The notes under the pieces were generated by a model. That model was not told the DNA's origin and searched no databases. It worked only from the letters and a program-made list of their open reading frames with translations. Shown in pieces: positions 49,611 through 58,367 of a DNA stretch of 64,000 bases. The translations under genes were made by a program, and so were the position numbers. Positions within the stretch are counted from its first letter, which is position 1. Each line of letters opens with the position of its first letter. The stretch is from Porphyrobacter sp. (GTDB lineage: Bacteria > Pseudomonadota > Alphaproteobacteria > Sphingomonadales > Sphingomonadaceae), in NCBI GenBank assembly GCA_016125555.1, contig WGLN01000011.1, forward strand, positions 124,001 through 188,000, given 5' to 3'.

Positions 49611-51056
49611 ATGAACAAACCCCGGATTATCGAGGCAATCGAGCAACTGCAGGCCGGCCGGCGCGACCTCGCGGTCGACCTGCTCCACGCCGAGCTCGAA
49701 CATGGGCCCGCCTCGGGCGACCGCTTCGCGAGCCTCGCGCGGCTCGCCAAGGAGATCGGCGAGATCGGCATCGCCATGGAGGCCCTGCGCCGCCACGCCG
49801 CCGGACGCCCCGGCGATCTCGAGGCGCAATTGCGCTTCTGGGGAGAGCTGGTCGAGCATGGCCGCACCGAGGAGGCGCTGGCGCTGGCCGAGCGCCTGCC
49901 GGAGAGCATGGCGCGCCATCCCTCGATCGCCCATTTCCGCGGCACCGTGGCCAGCCAGGGCGGCGATTTCGCCGAGGCCGAGCGCTGCCTTAGGATCGCC
50001 ATCGGAGCGGGGTTCGCGCCGCAAAGCTGGCATGCGCTGGCGATGATCAAGAAGTTCGCTCCCGGGGATCGCGATCTCGCCGCGATGGAGGCCCTGCTGC
50101 CCCACGCGCGGCAGGCGGGGGGAAGGGCGCTCGCCATCTTTGCCTATGCCCTGGGCAAGGCCTACGACGACTGCGGCGATCTCGATCGTGCCTTTGCCCT
50201 CTACGACGAAGGCGCAAGGGTCCGCGGCCGGGAAGAGCCCTACGAGCCGGAAAAGGCGCAAGCGGCGACCGAAACGCTGATCCGCGAGTTCTCGGCGGAG
50301 CACCTCGGCCAACTTGCGCCCTCGCGGGGGCCCGATACCCGCGCGATCTTCGTGACGGGGCTGCCGCGCTCGGGAACGACGCTCACCGAGCAAATCCTCA
50401 CCGCCCATCCGCTGGTCGGCGATGGCGGCGAGATCAACCTGTTCCGGCCGGTCCTGACCTCGGCGGTCGGGATCGGGTACGACAGGGCGCTCGCCTACCA
50501 GCGGCGGCTCCCTGACGATCCCTGGGGTCGGCTCGGCCGCGCCTACGAGCGGGTTCTCGACGTGCGTTTCGAGACGGCCGGCAGGGTGGTGGACAAGACC
50601 CTGCTGCAGTCGCACCATCTGGGCCTGCTGCTGCACACCTTCCCCCAGGCGCGGGTCATCTGGCTGCGCCGCAATCCGGCCGATGTGGCGCTGTCGTGCT
50701 ATCGCACATACTTCGCCACGCCGATTCCCTGGACCTGGTCGCTGCGCGACATCGCCCATTTCATGCGGCTGGAGGACCAGCGCTACGCGCATTGGAGCCG
50801 GCTGTTCCCCGACCGCATTCTGACGCTGCCCTACGAGGAACTGGTGCGCGATCCGGCTGACTGGGTTGCCCGGATCGCGGCCTTCGTCGGCCTTCCGGCG
50901 GACGAGAGGATGCTGACGCCGCATCTCCAGAAGCGCGCGGTGCGCACGGCCAGCGTTGCCCAGGTTCGTGCGCCGATCGGAACAGGCGCGATCGACCGCG
51001 CCGCGAGATACGGCGATCTCCTGCAAGAGTTCCGGGCCGCCTACGAGGGCGGCTGA
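49611..51056 (+). CDS. TPR-containing sulfotransferase-domain protein
   Basis: 481 residues. The N-terminal half (about 1-230) is built of TPR-like helix pairs (IEQLQAGRRDLAVDLLHAEL, FRGTVASQGGDFAEAERCLR, YALGKAYDDCGDLDRAFALY). The C-terminal half is a PAPS-dependent sulfotransferase fold: the 5'-phosphosulfate loop is FVTGLPRSGTTLTEQIL (about 245) and the 3'-phosphate segment is RRNPADVALSCYRTYF. No signal peptide, so cytoplasmic. The acceptor is unknown; a peptide or protein tyrosine, or a small metabolite, is possible. It lies between two TonB receptor genes. Confidence 0.9.
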   Translation: MNKPRIIEAIEQLQAGRRDLAVDLLHAELEHGPASGDRFASLARLAKEIGEIGIAMEALRRHAAGRPGDLEAQLRFWGELVEHGRTEEALALAERLPESMARHPSIAHFRGTVASQGGDFAEAERCLRIAIGAGFAPQSWHALAMIKKFAPGDRDLAAMEALLPHARQAGGRALAIFAYALGKAYDDCGDLDRAFALYDEGARVRGREEPYEPEKAQAATETLIREFSAEHLGQLAPSRGPDTRAIFVTGLPRSGTTLTEQILTAHPLVGDGGEINLFRPVLTSAVGIGYDRALAYQRRLPDDPWGRLGRAYERVLDVRFETAGRVVDKTLLQSHHLGLLLHTFPQARVIWLRRNPADVALSCYRTYFATPIPWTWSLRDIAHFMRLEDQRYAHWSRLFPDRILTLPYEELVRDPADWVARIAAFVGLPADERMLTPHLQKRAVRTASVAQVRAPIGTGAIDRAARYGDLLQEFRAAYEGG

Positions 51057-51095
51057 AAGCGCGGGCGGCGGCGCCTTGCGCCGCTCACGACAGGC

Positions 51096-51134
51096 ATAAA
51101 AAAGGGGCCCCGGCTGACCGGGGCCCCTTCTTTT
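51096..51134. terminator. Bidirectional terminator between sulfotransferase and second TonB receptor
   Basis: A perfect 12-bp stem (AAGGGGCCCCGG with CCGGGGCCCCTT, CTGA loop). It is flanked by an A-run on the left and CTTTTC on the right, so it can terminate transcription from both convergent genes. Confidence 0.92.
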
Positions 51135-51154
51135 CGCATCGTGCGAGGTCGGGC

Positions 51155-54100
51155 TTAGAAGCCGACCCGCAGCTGGAGACGAACCGCACGCGGCGACTGG
51201 TAGCCGGTCGCGAGGCGATAGGTGTTGCGCGGGGTCCCGTTGTTGAGGGTGCCGCGCTCTTCGAAGTCGAGCTGCGCCTTGCTGTTGAAGACGTTGAACA
51301 CGTCGAGACGCAGCGAGGCATCGAAGTCCACCGGCAGCTTGAGAACGGCCGACACGTCGAACTGGTAGAGCCAGTCGCTCGAGAACTGGCTCGCGCGCGG
51401 AGTGCTCTGCAGCGTGGTGGTGGCGCCCGGTCCGGGGAACGGGTTGCTGAAGGTGAAGCCAGGGGTATTGGGATCGCTGATCACGTTCCCCTGATCGTCG
51501 ACGTTACAGAAGAAGCCTGCCGCACCGTAGGCGCCGGCGAACGGATCGACCAGACGCGGCACGCGCCCGATACACCCGAACTTGCGGGGCGAGGTGACCT
51601 GGGCGTTGAGGCCCAGGAGCAGGAAGTCCGTAACTTCGTAGGCGCCGTAGAGCTTGAAGTTGTGGGCGCGGTGGTTCGGCAGGAAGCCGAACGAGCCCAC
51701 GGTGAAGCCCGGCTGGTCGAAATCGGTCGTGATGCCCGAGTCGTCCTGGCCGTTGTCCGACTTCACGCCGCCTTCGATGTTCCCCTTGAGGCTCGAGTAG
51801 GTGTACGAACCCGAAAGGCTCCACTTGCCGTCGAACTCGCGGTCGACGGTGAGGGTGATCGCCTTGTAGGTGCGCTTCGCCTTCGGATAGCCGAGGTCGG
51901 CCGCCGAGAACTCCACGGTCCGCAGGGTCGATTCACCATTGACCGGATCCGACAGGGTGATCACCGCATTCGAGCCCGGGTTGATGAGCACGTACTGGTG
52001 GAAACCGGACCAGATCGGGCTGCCGCTGGCGGTGTTGCAGTCGAGGCCGTTGGTATCGCAGTAGTTCTGCACCGCGGCGTCGATCGCAGCGTCTTCCAGC
52101 GAGCGGTTCAGCGAACGGTAGGTGCCGTAGAGGCCGACCTTCCAGCGATCCCCGAGGCGCACTTCGCCGCCGAGGATGTACTCGTCGACCGACTGCGGCT
52201 TGAGGTTCTGGGCAACCAGCGAGTCGGTCGGGTTGGCCGTGCCGTCGCTGATGTTTTCGCAGTTCCGCACGCCGTCGTCGAAGCAGGCGTCCGCCCCGGC
52301 GAAGAGCAACGGTGCGCCGACGATCGGAACGTTGTTCGCGTCCAGACCGGTGAGCACGTTGTAGCGGGTGAGGTCGAATTCCGCACCGGCGAGACGGATG
52401 TTCGTGTTCGACGGGATCGGCAGGAAGTAACGACCGAACGAACCGTAAAGCTTGGTCCGGGCATCGCCGAAGATGTCGAAGGTGAAGCCGAGGCGCGGAC
52501 CCCACTGGTCGCCCGATGCGTAGAACACGTCACCGTCGGCATTCTTGTTCACGAAGCGGTCGTTACGCAGGCCAAGCTGCAGCTGCAGACGGTTCTCGAA
52601 GAGGTCCCAGCTGTCCTGGATGTAGAACGCTTCGTTGGTCGTGCTGAAGTTGCCGCCGTTGATGAAGGTACGGGCCGAAACGTAGGTCGTCCCCTCCGGT
52701 GCGAACTGGTCGTTCGGCCCGGCGGTGAAGATGTTGTAGGCCACGTTGCCCGTGTAGGACGAGGTGTTGGTCGAGGTCAGCTTCTCGTTGTCGTAGCCCG
52801 CCCGGAAGTGGTGGCTTCCGAGGAAGTTGACATAGAGATCGACGTCGAAGCGATAGAACTCGCGTTCGTCGCGGGCGATTTCGATGATGTTCGACGGGTT
52901 CGCGATCGACTGCGGAGTCCCCGAACGGTTATCGATGACCAGCGGCGTGACGGTGTCGCTCGGGAGCGTGTTGTCGCGCAGCTTGCTCTTCCCGTAGGCC
53001 GCCGAGAAGGTCAGCCAGTCGGTGAAGTTGCCGGTGTAGCGGCCGACATAGTTCTCGCTGCCGTATTCCAGAACCTGCGACGAGATGAAGTCGCTGATCT
53101 GGTCGGTTTCCGGATCGTAGTCGAACGACCGCGTCAGGGTCGAACCTTCCGAGTTGAAGTAGGTCGCTTCGAAGTGATGCCCGTCGAACGGGATGAAGTC
53201 GACCTTGCCGCCCCAGAACGGGTCCTTGGTCGTGCTGAGGTCGTAACGGCTGGCGGTGGCCACACCGTTGGCGGTCGTCACGTCGCGGTGGTTGTAGATG
53301 CCGTAGAAGAACAGGCGGTCCTTCCAGATCGGGCCCGAAAGCTGGACGATCGTGTCGAAGCGCTCGAACTTGTCGAGGCTGTTGTCGATGAACAGCGAAT
53401 CGCCGGTCAGCGGGTTGCGGGTGTCCGGGCTGTCGCTGCGCAGCGAGTCCGGCTCGTAGTTGAACAGCAGCGAGCCGTGGAACTCGTTCGAGCCCGACTT
53501 GGTCACCGCGTTCACGAAGCCGCCGGTCGCCCGGCCGAATTCGGCCTGATAGCCGCCGTTCTTGACTTCGACGGTTTCATAGAAGTCGAACGGCACGGTC
53601 GCCGAGCCGAGACCCTTGCGGAAGTCGGTGACGTTGAGGCCGTTCACGAAGTACTGGTTTTCCGAGACCGAGGAGCCCGAAACCGACGACAGGTTGCCGA
53701 ACGCGGAGTCGCCCTGCGCGGTGCCCGGCGACAGCTGGATGATCGAGGTCAGGTCGCGGCCCACGGGAACGCGGGTGGCGAGCTCGGCGACGTTGACGAC
53801 GGCGCCGGTGGTGGTGCGGCTGAAGTCGATCACCTGCTGGCGACCGGCGGTCACGACGATTTCACCGCCCGAGGCTCCGCCCGCGGGAACCAGGCTGAAC
53901 TGGTTCGCGGCGCTGCCCGCGTTGAGCGGCACGCCGGGGTCGGTGAAGGTCTCGTAGCCTTCGGCGGTCACGGTGAAGGTGTAGGAACCGGGCGAGATCT
54001 GCGGAATGCGGTACGAGCCCGAGCTGTCGGTCTTGACGGTGCGGGTGGTGCCCTGGTCGTTCGATTCGATGGCCACGGTGGCCCCGGCGATCGGGGTCCC

Positions 54101-54265
54101 GTCGGTGCTGACCACACGGCCCGTCGCGGTGACGTTGGTGTAGTCCTGGGCTGCGGCTTCGGTCGCGGTGAGGGTGGTGACAGCTGCCCCCACGCCCATC
54201 AGCGCGATCACCTGAAGCGCCGATCCTGCGCCGAGGATCCGCTTCGAGAATTTATTGAGTGCCAT
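51155..54265 (-). CDS. Oar-type TonB-dependent receptor with N-terminal carboxypeptidase-regulatory-like domain
   Basis: 1036 residues from the ATG at 54265 (AAGGGA ten bases upstream); a TTG nine bases earlier abuts the ribosome site and is less likely. A signal peptide ends near ATEAAAQ. Residues about 40-115 form a CarboxypepD_reg beta-sandwich (GRVVSTDGTPIAGATVAI, GSYRIPQISPGSYTFTVTAE). The plug follows, with GEIVVTAGR, and then a large barrel ending in VRLQLRVGF. This is the Oar/OmpA-related receptor architecture, implicated in import or export of proteins and large ligands. Convergent with the sulfotransferase gene and separated by a bidirectional terminator. Confidence 0.93.
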   Translation of the reverse strand: MALNKFSKRILGAGSALQVIALMGVGAAVTTLTATEAAAQDYTNVTATGRVVSTDGTPIAGATVAIESNDQGTTRTVKTDSSGSYRIPQISPGSYTFTVTAEGYETFTDPGVPLNAGSAANQFSLVPAGGASGGEIVVTAGRQQVIDFSRTTTGAVVNVAELATRVPVGRDLTSIIQLSPGTAQGDSAFGNLSSVSGSSVSENQYFVNGLNVTDFRKGLGSATVPFDFYETVEVKNGGYQAEFGRATGGFVNAVTKSGSNEFHGSLLFNYEPDSLRSDSPDTRNPLTGDSLFIDNSLDKFERFDTIVQLSGPIWKDRLFFYGIYNHRDVTTANGVATASRYDLSTTKDPFWGGKVDFIPFDGHHFEATYFNSEGSTLTRSFDYDPETDQISDFISSQVLEYGSENYVGRYTGNFTDWLTFSAAYGKSKLRDNTLPSDTVTPLVIDNRSGTPQSIANPSNIIEIARDEREFYRFDVDLYVNFLGSHHFRAGYDNEKLTSTNTSSYTGNVAYNIFTAGPNDQFAPEGTTYVSARTFINGGNFSTTNEAFYIQDSWDLFENRLQLQLGLRNDRFVNKNADGDVFYASGDQWGPRLGFTFDIFGDARTKLYGSFGRYFLPIPSNTNIRLAGAEFDLTRYNVLTGLDANNVPIVGAPLLFAGADACFDDGVRNCENISDGTANPTDSLVAQNLKPQSVDEYILGGEVRLGDRWKVGLYGTYRSLNRSLEDAAIDAAVQNYCDTNGLDCNTASGSPIWSGFHQYVLINPGSNAVITLSDPVNGESTLRTVEFSAADLGYPKAKRTYKAITLTVDREFDGKWSLSGSYTYSSLKGNIEGGVKSDNGQDDSGITTDFDQPGFTVGSFGFLPNHRAHNFKLYGAYEVTDFLLLGLNAQVTSPRKFGCIGRVPRLVDPFAGAYGAAGFFCNVDDQGNVISDPNTPGFTFSNPFPGPGATTTLQSTPRASQFSSDWLYQFDVSAVLKLPVDFDASLRLDVFNVFNSKAQLDFEERGTLNNGTPRNTYRLATGYQSPRAVRLQLRVGF

Positions 54266-54680
54266 TGAGTTCAAGTCCCTTCACTGTTTCTGGCTGCAAA
54301 CGCTTATCGGGGGATGCGTCTCGGAAGGCCGGGCGCGCGGAAAGCTGAAAAGTCGACGACCCCTGACGGGATCGCCGCTCCGTGCACGCAGGCTGTATGA
54401 TCCGAGGCTCAACTCCCTATGTTTGCCCCCAGTCTTGCGGTCCACGGGTCCGAGCGCGCCAATCCCTCGCGTTATCGGCCGTGGGCTGCGGGGTTTCTGA
54501 TGGATTTGACACACCGACCGCAATGGCAAAGCGACTGCTTCGTGATACTTTTCCCGCGCATGTCACCTTTGTGCAACATGCTGGTTCTGCCTCGGGACGA
54601 CAGCATTTCGCGTTGCTCGCTTGACGCCCCACGGGTCGCTGCTAACGCTTACGCAAACGGAAACCTTGTTGGAGAGAGAG
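54266..54680. other. Divergent promoter region without genes
   Basis: 415 bp between the Oar-type receptor and the thiolase gene. It must hold both promoters. I see no convincing -35/-10 pair, operator, small gene or RNA. An AT-richer patch near 54535-54585 (around TTTCCCGCGCATGTCACCTTTGTG) is where I would look for the thiolase promoter. Confidence 0.45.
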
Positions 54681-55850
54681 ATGAGCACTGCCTACATCGT
54701 CGAGGCCGTCCGCACTGCCGGTGGGCGGCGCGGGGGGCGTCTGGCCGGGGTCCACCCGGTTGACCTGCTGGCGAAGTCGCTCGACGCGATCGTCGATCGC
54801 AGCGGGATCGATCCGGCCGCGGTCGAGGACGTCATCACCGGCTGCGTCACCCAGGCGGGCGAGCAGGCGATGCAGGTCGGGCGGATGGGCGTGCTCGCCT
54901 CCAAGCTGCCGCGCTCGACCCCGGCGGTGACGATCGACCGGCAGTGCGGCTCCAGCCAGCAGGCGATCCAGTTCGCCGCGCAGGCGGTGATGAGCGGGAC
55001 GCAGGACGTGGTGATCGCCAGCGGCGTTGAAAGCATGAGCCGCGTGCCGATGGGCTCCAATGCCACCTTCCACATGAAGGAGGGCCTCGGCCACTACATG
55101 TCGCCCGAATTGCAGGCGCGCTATCCCGGCATCCAGTTCAGCCAGTTCATGGGCGCCGAGATGATCGTCAAGAAGCACGGCTTCACCAAGGAGGATCTCG
55201 ACCGCTTTGCGCTCTCAAGCCACGAGAAGGCGATCGCCGCGACCAAGGGCGGCGCGTTCGAGGCCGAGATCGTGCCGGTCGCAATCGAGACGCCCGAGGG
55301 CACACAGATGCATACGGTCGACGAGGGCATCCGCTTCGACGCGACGCTCGAAGGCATCGCGGGGGTCAAGCTGCTCTCGCCCGACGGCGCGATCACCGCG
55401 GCCTCGGCGAGCCAGATCTGCGACGGTTCTTCCGCCGTGCTGGTGGTGTCGGAAGCGGCGCTGAAGGCCCACGGCCTGACGCCGATTGCGCGCATCCACA
55501 ACCTGACCGTCACCGCGGGCGACCCCGTCATCATGCTCGAAGAGCCGCTCTTCGCCACCGACAAGGCGCTCGAGCGGGCGGGCATGAAAATGGCCGACAT
55601 CGACCTCTACGAGGTCAACGAGGCCTTCGCCTCCGTCCCGCTGGCGTGGCTCAAGCACACCGGCGCCGACCCGGACAAGCTCAACGTCCACGGCGGGGCG
55701 ATCGCGCTCGGCCACCCGCTCGGCGCGAGCGGCACCAAGCTGATGGCGACGCTGGTCCATGCGCTCAAGCGCCACGGCAAGAAATACGGCCTCCAGACGA
55801 TGTGCGAAGGCGGCGGCGTCGCCAACGTCACCATCGTCGAGGCGCTTTGA
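54681..55850 (+). CDS. Acetyl-CoA acetyltransferase (thiolase)
   Basis: 389 residues from the ATG at 54681 with GGAGAGAGAG upstream. The thiolase residues are visible: nucleophile Cys in IDRQCGSSQQA (about 92), His in GGAIALGHPLGASG (about 345) and the second Cys in MCEGGGVANV (about 375). The enzyme catalyses acyl-CoA plus acetyl-CoA exchange, in beta-oxidation or ketone/polyhydroxyalkanoate pathways in the cytoplasm. The next gene, an SDR of the hydroxyacyl-CoA dehydrogenase type, begins 26 bp later, which favours a degradative beta-oxidation role. Confidence 0.94.
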   Translation: MSTAYIVEAVRTAGGRRGGRLAGVHPVDLLAKSLDAIVDRSGIDPAAVEDVITGCVTQAGEQAMQVGRMGVLASKLPRSTPAVTIDRQCGSSQQAIQFAAQAVMSGTQDVVIASGVESMSRVPMGSNATFHMKEGLGHYMSPELQARYPGIQFSQFMGAEMIVKKHGFTKEDLDRFALSSHEKAIAATKGGAFEAEIVPVAIETPEGTQMHTVDEGIRFDATLEGIAGVKLLSPDGAITAASASQICDGSSAVLVVSEAALKAHGLTPIARIHNLTVTAGDPVIMLEEPLFATDKALERAGMKMADIDLYEVNEAFASVPLAWLKHTGADPDKLNVHGGAIALGHPLGASGTKLMATLVHALKRHGKKYGLQTMCEGGGVANVTIVEAL

Positions 55851-55876
55851 TCCACCCCCATCCGAGAGGAACAATA

Positions 55877-56662
55877 ATGGAAGTTTCAGCCAACACCCCC
55901 GCCGTCGTCACCGGCGGTGCCTCGGGCCTCGGCGCCGCCACCGCGCGCGCGCTCGCCGCGAAGGGCGCCAAGGTCGCGATCTTCGACATGAACGAGGAGA
56001 AGGGCAACGCCATGGCCGCGGAAATCGGCGGCGTGTTCTGCAAGGTCAACGTGACCAGCGACGAGGACGTCGACGCCGGTTTCGCCAAGGCCCGCGAGGC
56101 CCACGGGCAGGAACGCATCCTCGTCAACTGTGCAGGGATCGGCAACGCGATCAAGACCGCCAGCCGTTCGAAGGAAGACGGCTCGATCAAGCACTTCCCG
56201 ATTTCGGCCTTCGACTTCGTGATCCAGGTGAACCTCATCGGCACCTTCCGCTGCATCGCCAAGTCGGCCGCGGGCATGCTGACGCTCGATCCGCTCGACG
56301 AGAACGGCGAGCGCGGCGCGATCGTCAACACCGCGAGCGTCGCGGGCGAGGACGGTCAGATCGGGCAGGCGGCCTATTCGGCCTCGAAGGCGGGGGTGAT
56401 CGGCATGACGCTGCCCATCGCGCGCGACCTGATGAACGAGGGCATCCGCGTGAACACCATCCTGCCGGGCATCTTCGACACGCCGCTGCTCGCCGCCGCG
56501 CCGCAGAACGTGCGCGATGCGCTGGCGGCCTCGGTGCCGTTCCCCAAGCGGCTCGGCATCCCCACCGAATATGCCAAGCTTGCCATGTGCATGATCGAGA
56601 CCGGCTATTTCAACGGCGAGGACGTGCGCCTCGACGGCGCGATCCGGATGGCCCCTCGCTAA
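55877..56662 (+). CDS. SDR-family 3-hydroxyacyl-CoA dehydrogenase-like oxidoreductase
   Basis: 261 residues from the ATG at 55877 (GAGAGGAA upstream). The Rossmann motif is VVTGGASGLGAATA, followed by the NAG-type motif VNCAGIG, catalytic Ser in VNTASVAG and the YxxxK pair in AYSASKAG. The stretch EDGQIGQAAYSASKAG matches type-2 (HSD17B10-like) 3-hydroxyacyl-CoA dehydrogenases, which oxidise short-chain or branched 3-hydroxyacyl-CoA with NAD. It lies in an operon with the thiolase and is followed by a terminator. Confidence 0.9.
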   Translation: MEVSANTPAVVTGGASGLGAATARALAAKGAKVAIFDMNEEKGNAMAAEIGGVFCKVNVTSDEDVDAGFAKAREAHGQERILVNCAGIGNAIKTASRSKEDGSIKHFPISAFDFVIQVNLIGTFRCIAKSAAGMLTLDPLDENGERGAIVNTASVAGEDGQIGQAAYSASKAGVIGMTLPIARDLMNEGIRVNTILPGIFDTPLLAAAPQNVRDALAASVPFPKRLGIPTEYAKLAMCMIETGYFNGEDVRLDGAIRMAPR

Positions 56663-56721
56663 TCGCGAGGGGTGGCCGGATGGCACCCCGCTAGATTTTG
56701 CGCGAGATCCGGGCGAGACAG

Positions 56722-56756
56722 GCCGTCCGCTCCTTTTCCGGGGCGGGCGGCTTTTT
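56722..56756 (+). terminator. Rho-independent terminator after the SDR gene
   Basis: A 12-bp stem with two G-T pairs (GCCGTCCGCTCC with GGGGCGGGCGGC, 6-nt loop) followed directly by TTTTT, 60 bp after the stop. Confidence 0.85.
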
Positions 56757-56951
56757 CGTGTCCCGTCAGCGCCGCTTTCCTACCGCCCGGCGCGTGCATA
56801 GGCTCTCCGCCATGTCGCTTTTGCGCGCCTTTCCTGCGCTCTTGCCCCTGTCAAAATCGCGCGCTTGGGCGAGGCTTGTTTTCGTGTTCTGGACAGTGTC
56901 TCATGTGTCTCCAACACGGGCCCCGAGGCCCGGATACGAGAGAGAGCCGGC

Positions 56952-57824
56952 ATGACCGAATACACCCAGATCATCGTCACCAAGGCCCATGGCATCGCGA
57001 CGATCACGCTCAACCGCCCCGACAAGATGAACGCCTATACGAGGACGATGGGCGAGGAGATCATCGCGGCGATGGACGATATCGACGCCGACGATTCCGT
57101 GCGTGCGGTGATCTTCACCGGCAGCGGCGAGCGCGCCTTCTGCGCGGGCGCCGACCTGACGCCGGAGGGCGGCGGACACGTTTTTTCCGATCCGACGGAG
57201 GTCAAGGACCTCTCCGACCCGCGGGTGCGTGACGGCGGGGGACTGCTCACGCTGCGGCTGTTCGAATCCAAAAAGCCGCTGATTTCCGCGTGTAACGGCG
57301 TTGCGGTGGGTGTCGGCGCGACGATGCAGCTCGCCATGGATATCCGCCTTGCCGCCAGCCACGCCCGCTTCGGCTTCGTCTTTGCGCGGCGCGGGATCGT
57401 GCCGGAGGCGGCCTCGAGCTGGTTCCTGCCGCGCATCGTCGGCATCAGCCAGGCGCTCGAATGGTGCTACACCGGGCGGATCTTCGATGCCGCGGAGGCG
57501 AAGGCCGGGGGGCTGGTGCGCTCGATCCACGCGCCCGACGACCTGATGATCGCCGCGCGTAGTCTCGCCACCGAGATCGCCGAGAACACCTCGGCCATCT
57601 CGGTCGCCATGACGCGGGCGATGATGTGGCGGCTGGCGAGCGCCGATCACCCGATGGAGGCGCACAAGATCGACTCCAGAGCGATCTACCGCCTCAGCCG
57701 CGGGGCCGACGCGAAGGAGGGGATCGCGAGCTTCCTCGAGAAGCGCAGGGCCATGTATCCCGGCAAGGTCAGCGCCGACATGCCCGATTTCTACCCGTGG
57801 TGGGACGAACGATCCTATGAGTGA
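56952..57824 (+). CDS. Enoyl-CoA hydratase/isomerase (crotonase) family protein
   Basis: 290 residues from the ATG at 56952 (AGAGAGCC upstream). Crotonase features: ATITLNRPDKMNAYT at the N-terminus, the first oxyanion-hole segment GERAFCAGADL, the second in ACNGVAVGVGATMQLAMD, and a catalytic Glu candidate in RGIVPEAASSW. The C-terminal helical extension (about 255-290, ending in PDFYPWWDERSYE) is longer than in EchA. It hydrates or isomerises enoyl-CoA in the cytoplasm. The MarR gene starts inside its last codons (8 bp overlap). Confidence 0.92.
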   Translation: MTEYTQIIVTKAHGIATITLNRPDKMNAYTRTMGEEIIAAMDDIDADDSVRAVIFTGSGERAFCAGADLTPEGGGHVFSDPTEVKDLSDPRVRDGGGLLTLRLFESKKPLISACNGVAVGVGATMQLAMDIRLAASHARFGFVFARRGIVPEAASSWFLPRIVGISQALEWCYTGRIFDAAEAKAGGLVRSIHAPDDLMIAARSLATEIAENTSAISVAMTRAMMWRLASADHPMEAHKIDSRAIYRLSRGADAKEGIASFLEKRRAMYPGKVSADMPDFYPWWDERSYE

Positions 57825-58293
57825 AGAGGGGGAGGGGCGCCCTGATGAGGGGCGGCTGGCCGGGTTCCTGCCCTACCAGCTGTCGATCGCCTCGAACGCG
57901 GTCAGCGACCTCGTCGCTCAGCGCTACCGCAAGCGCTTCGCGCTCAAGGTTCCAGAATGGCGGGTCATGGCGGTGCTCGGCGATACCGGCGCGATGACCC
58001 AGCGGGCGCTGACCGCGGCGACGGTCATGGACAAGGTCGCGGTCAACCGTGCCGTCAAGGTGCTGGAGCAACGGAGCCTGGTGGCGCGGGTTCCCAATCC
58101 GGGCGACGGACGCTCGCACCTGCTCGACCTGACGGGGGAGGGGCGCGCCATCCATGCCGAGGTCATGCCGCTGGCCCTCGCCACGGAACGCGAACTGCTC
58201 GCCGGTCTTGCACCCGACGAGGTCGCAACACTGCGGCGGGTGCTCGGCGCCCTGCGCGAGCGCGCCCGGAGGCTCGACGTGCGCGCCCCGTGA
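57817..58293 (+). CDS. MarR-family transcriptional regulator
   Basis: 158 residues. A winged helix-turn-helix core is seen: LKVPEWRVMAVLGDTGAMTQ, then RALTAATVMDKVAVNRAVKVL as the recognition region, and the wing RVPNPGDGRSHLLDLT with the conserved Asp and Arg. MarR proteins are dimeric, ligand-responsive repressors. The 8-bp overlap with the enoyl-CoA hydratase gene suggests it controls this acyl-CoA operon in response to an aromatic or acyl-CoA ligand. Confidence 0.92.
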   Translation: MSEEGEGRPDEGRLAGFLPYQLSIASNAVSDLVAQRYRKRFALKVPEWRVMAVLGDTGAMTQRALTAATVMDKVAVNRAVKVLEQRSLVARVPNPGDGRSHLLDLTGEGRAIHAEVMPLALATERELLAGLAPDEVATLRRVLGALRERARRLDVRAP

Positions 58294-58309
58294 GGGTGCC
58301 GATGAGGCA

Positions 58310-58342
58310 AGAGGGGCGCAGCCCTCGCGGGTGCGCCCCTCT
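58310..58342. terminator. Hairpin between convergent MarR and tadC genes
   Basis: A perfect 11-bp stem (AGAGGGGCGCA with TGCGCCCCTCT, 11-nt loop) in the 74 bp gap between convergent genes. There is no T-tract on either side, so the call as terminator rests on position and stem strength. Confidence 0.55.
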
Positions 58343-58367
58343 CACGGTGTTCGCGATGGCTCGGCGA

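Noticed and set aside
51662..54268. 868-codon plus-strand frame across the Oar-type receptor
   Set aside because: Val/Arg/Glu-rich shadow translation with no recognisable domain.
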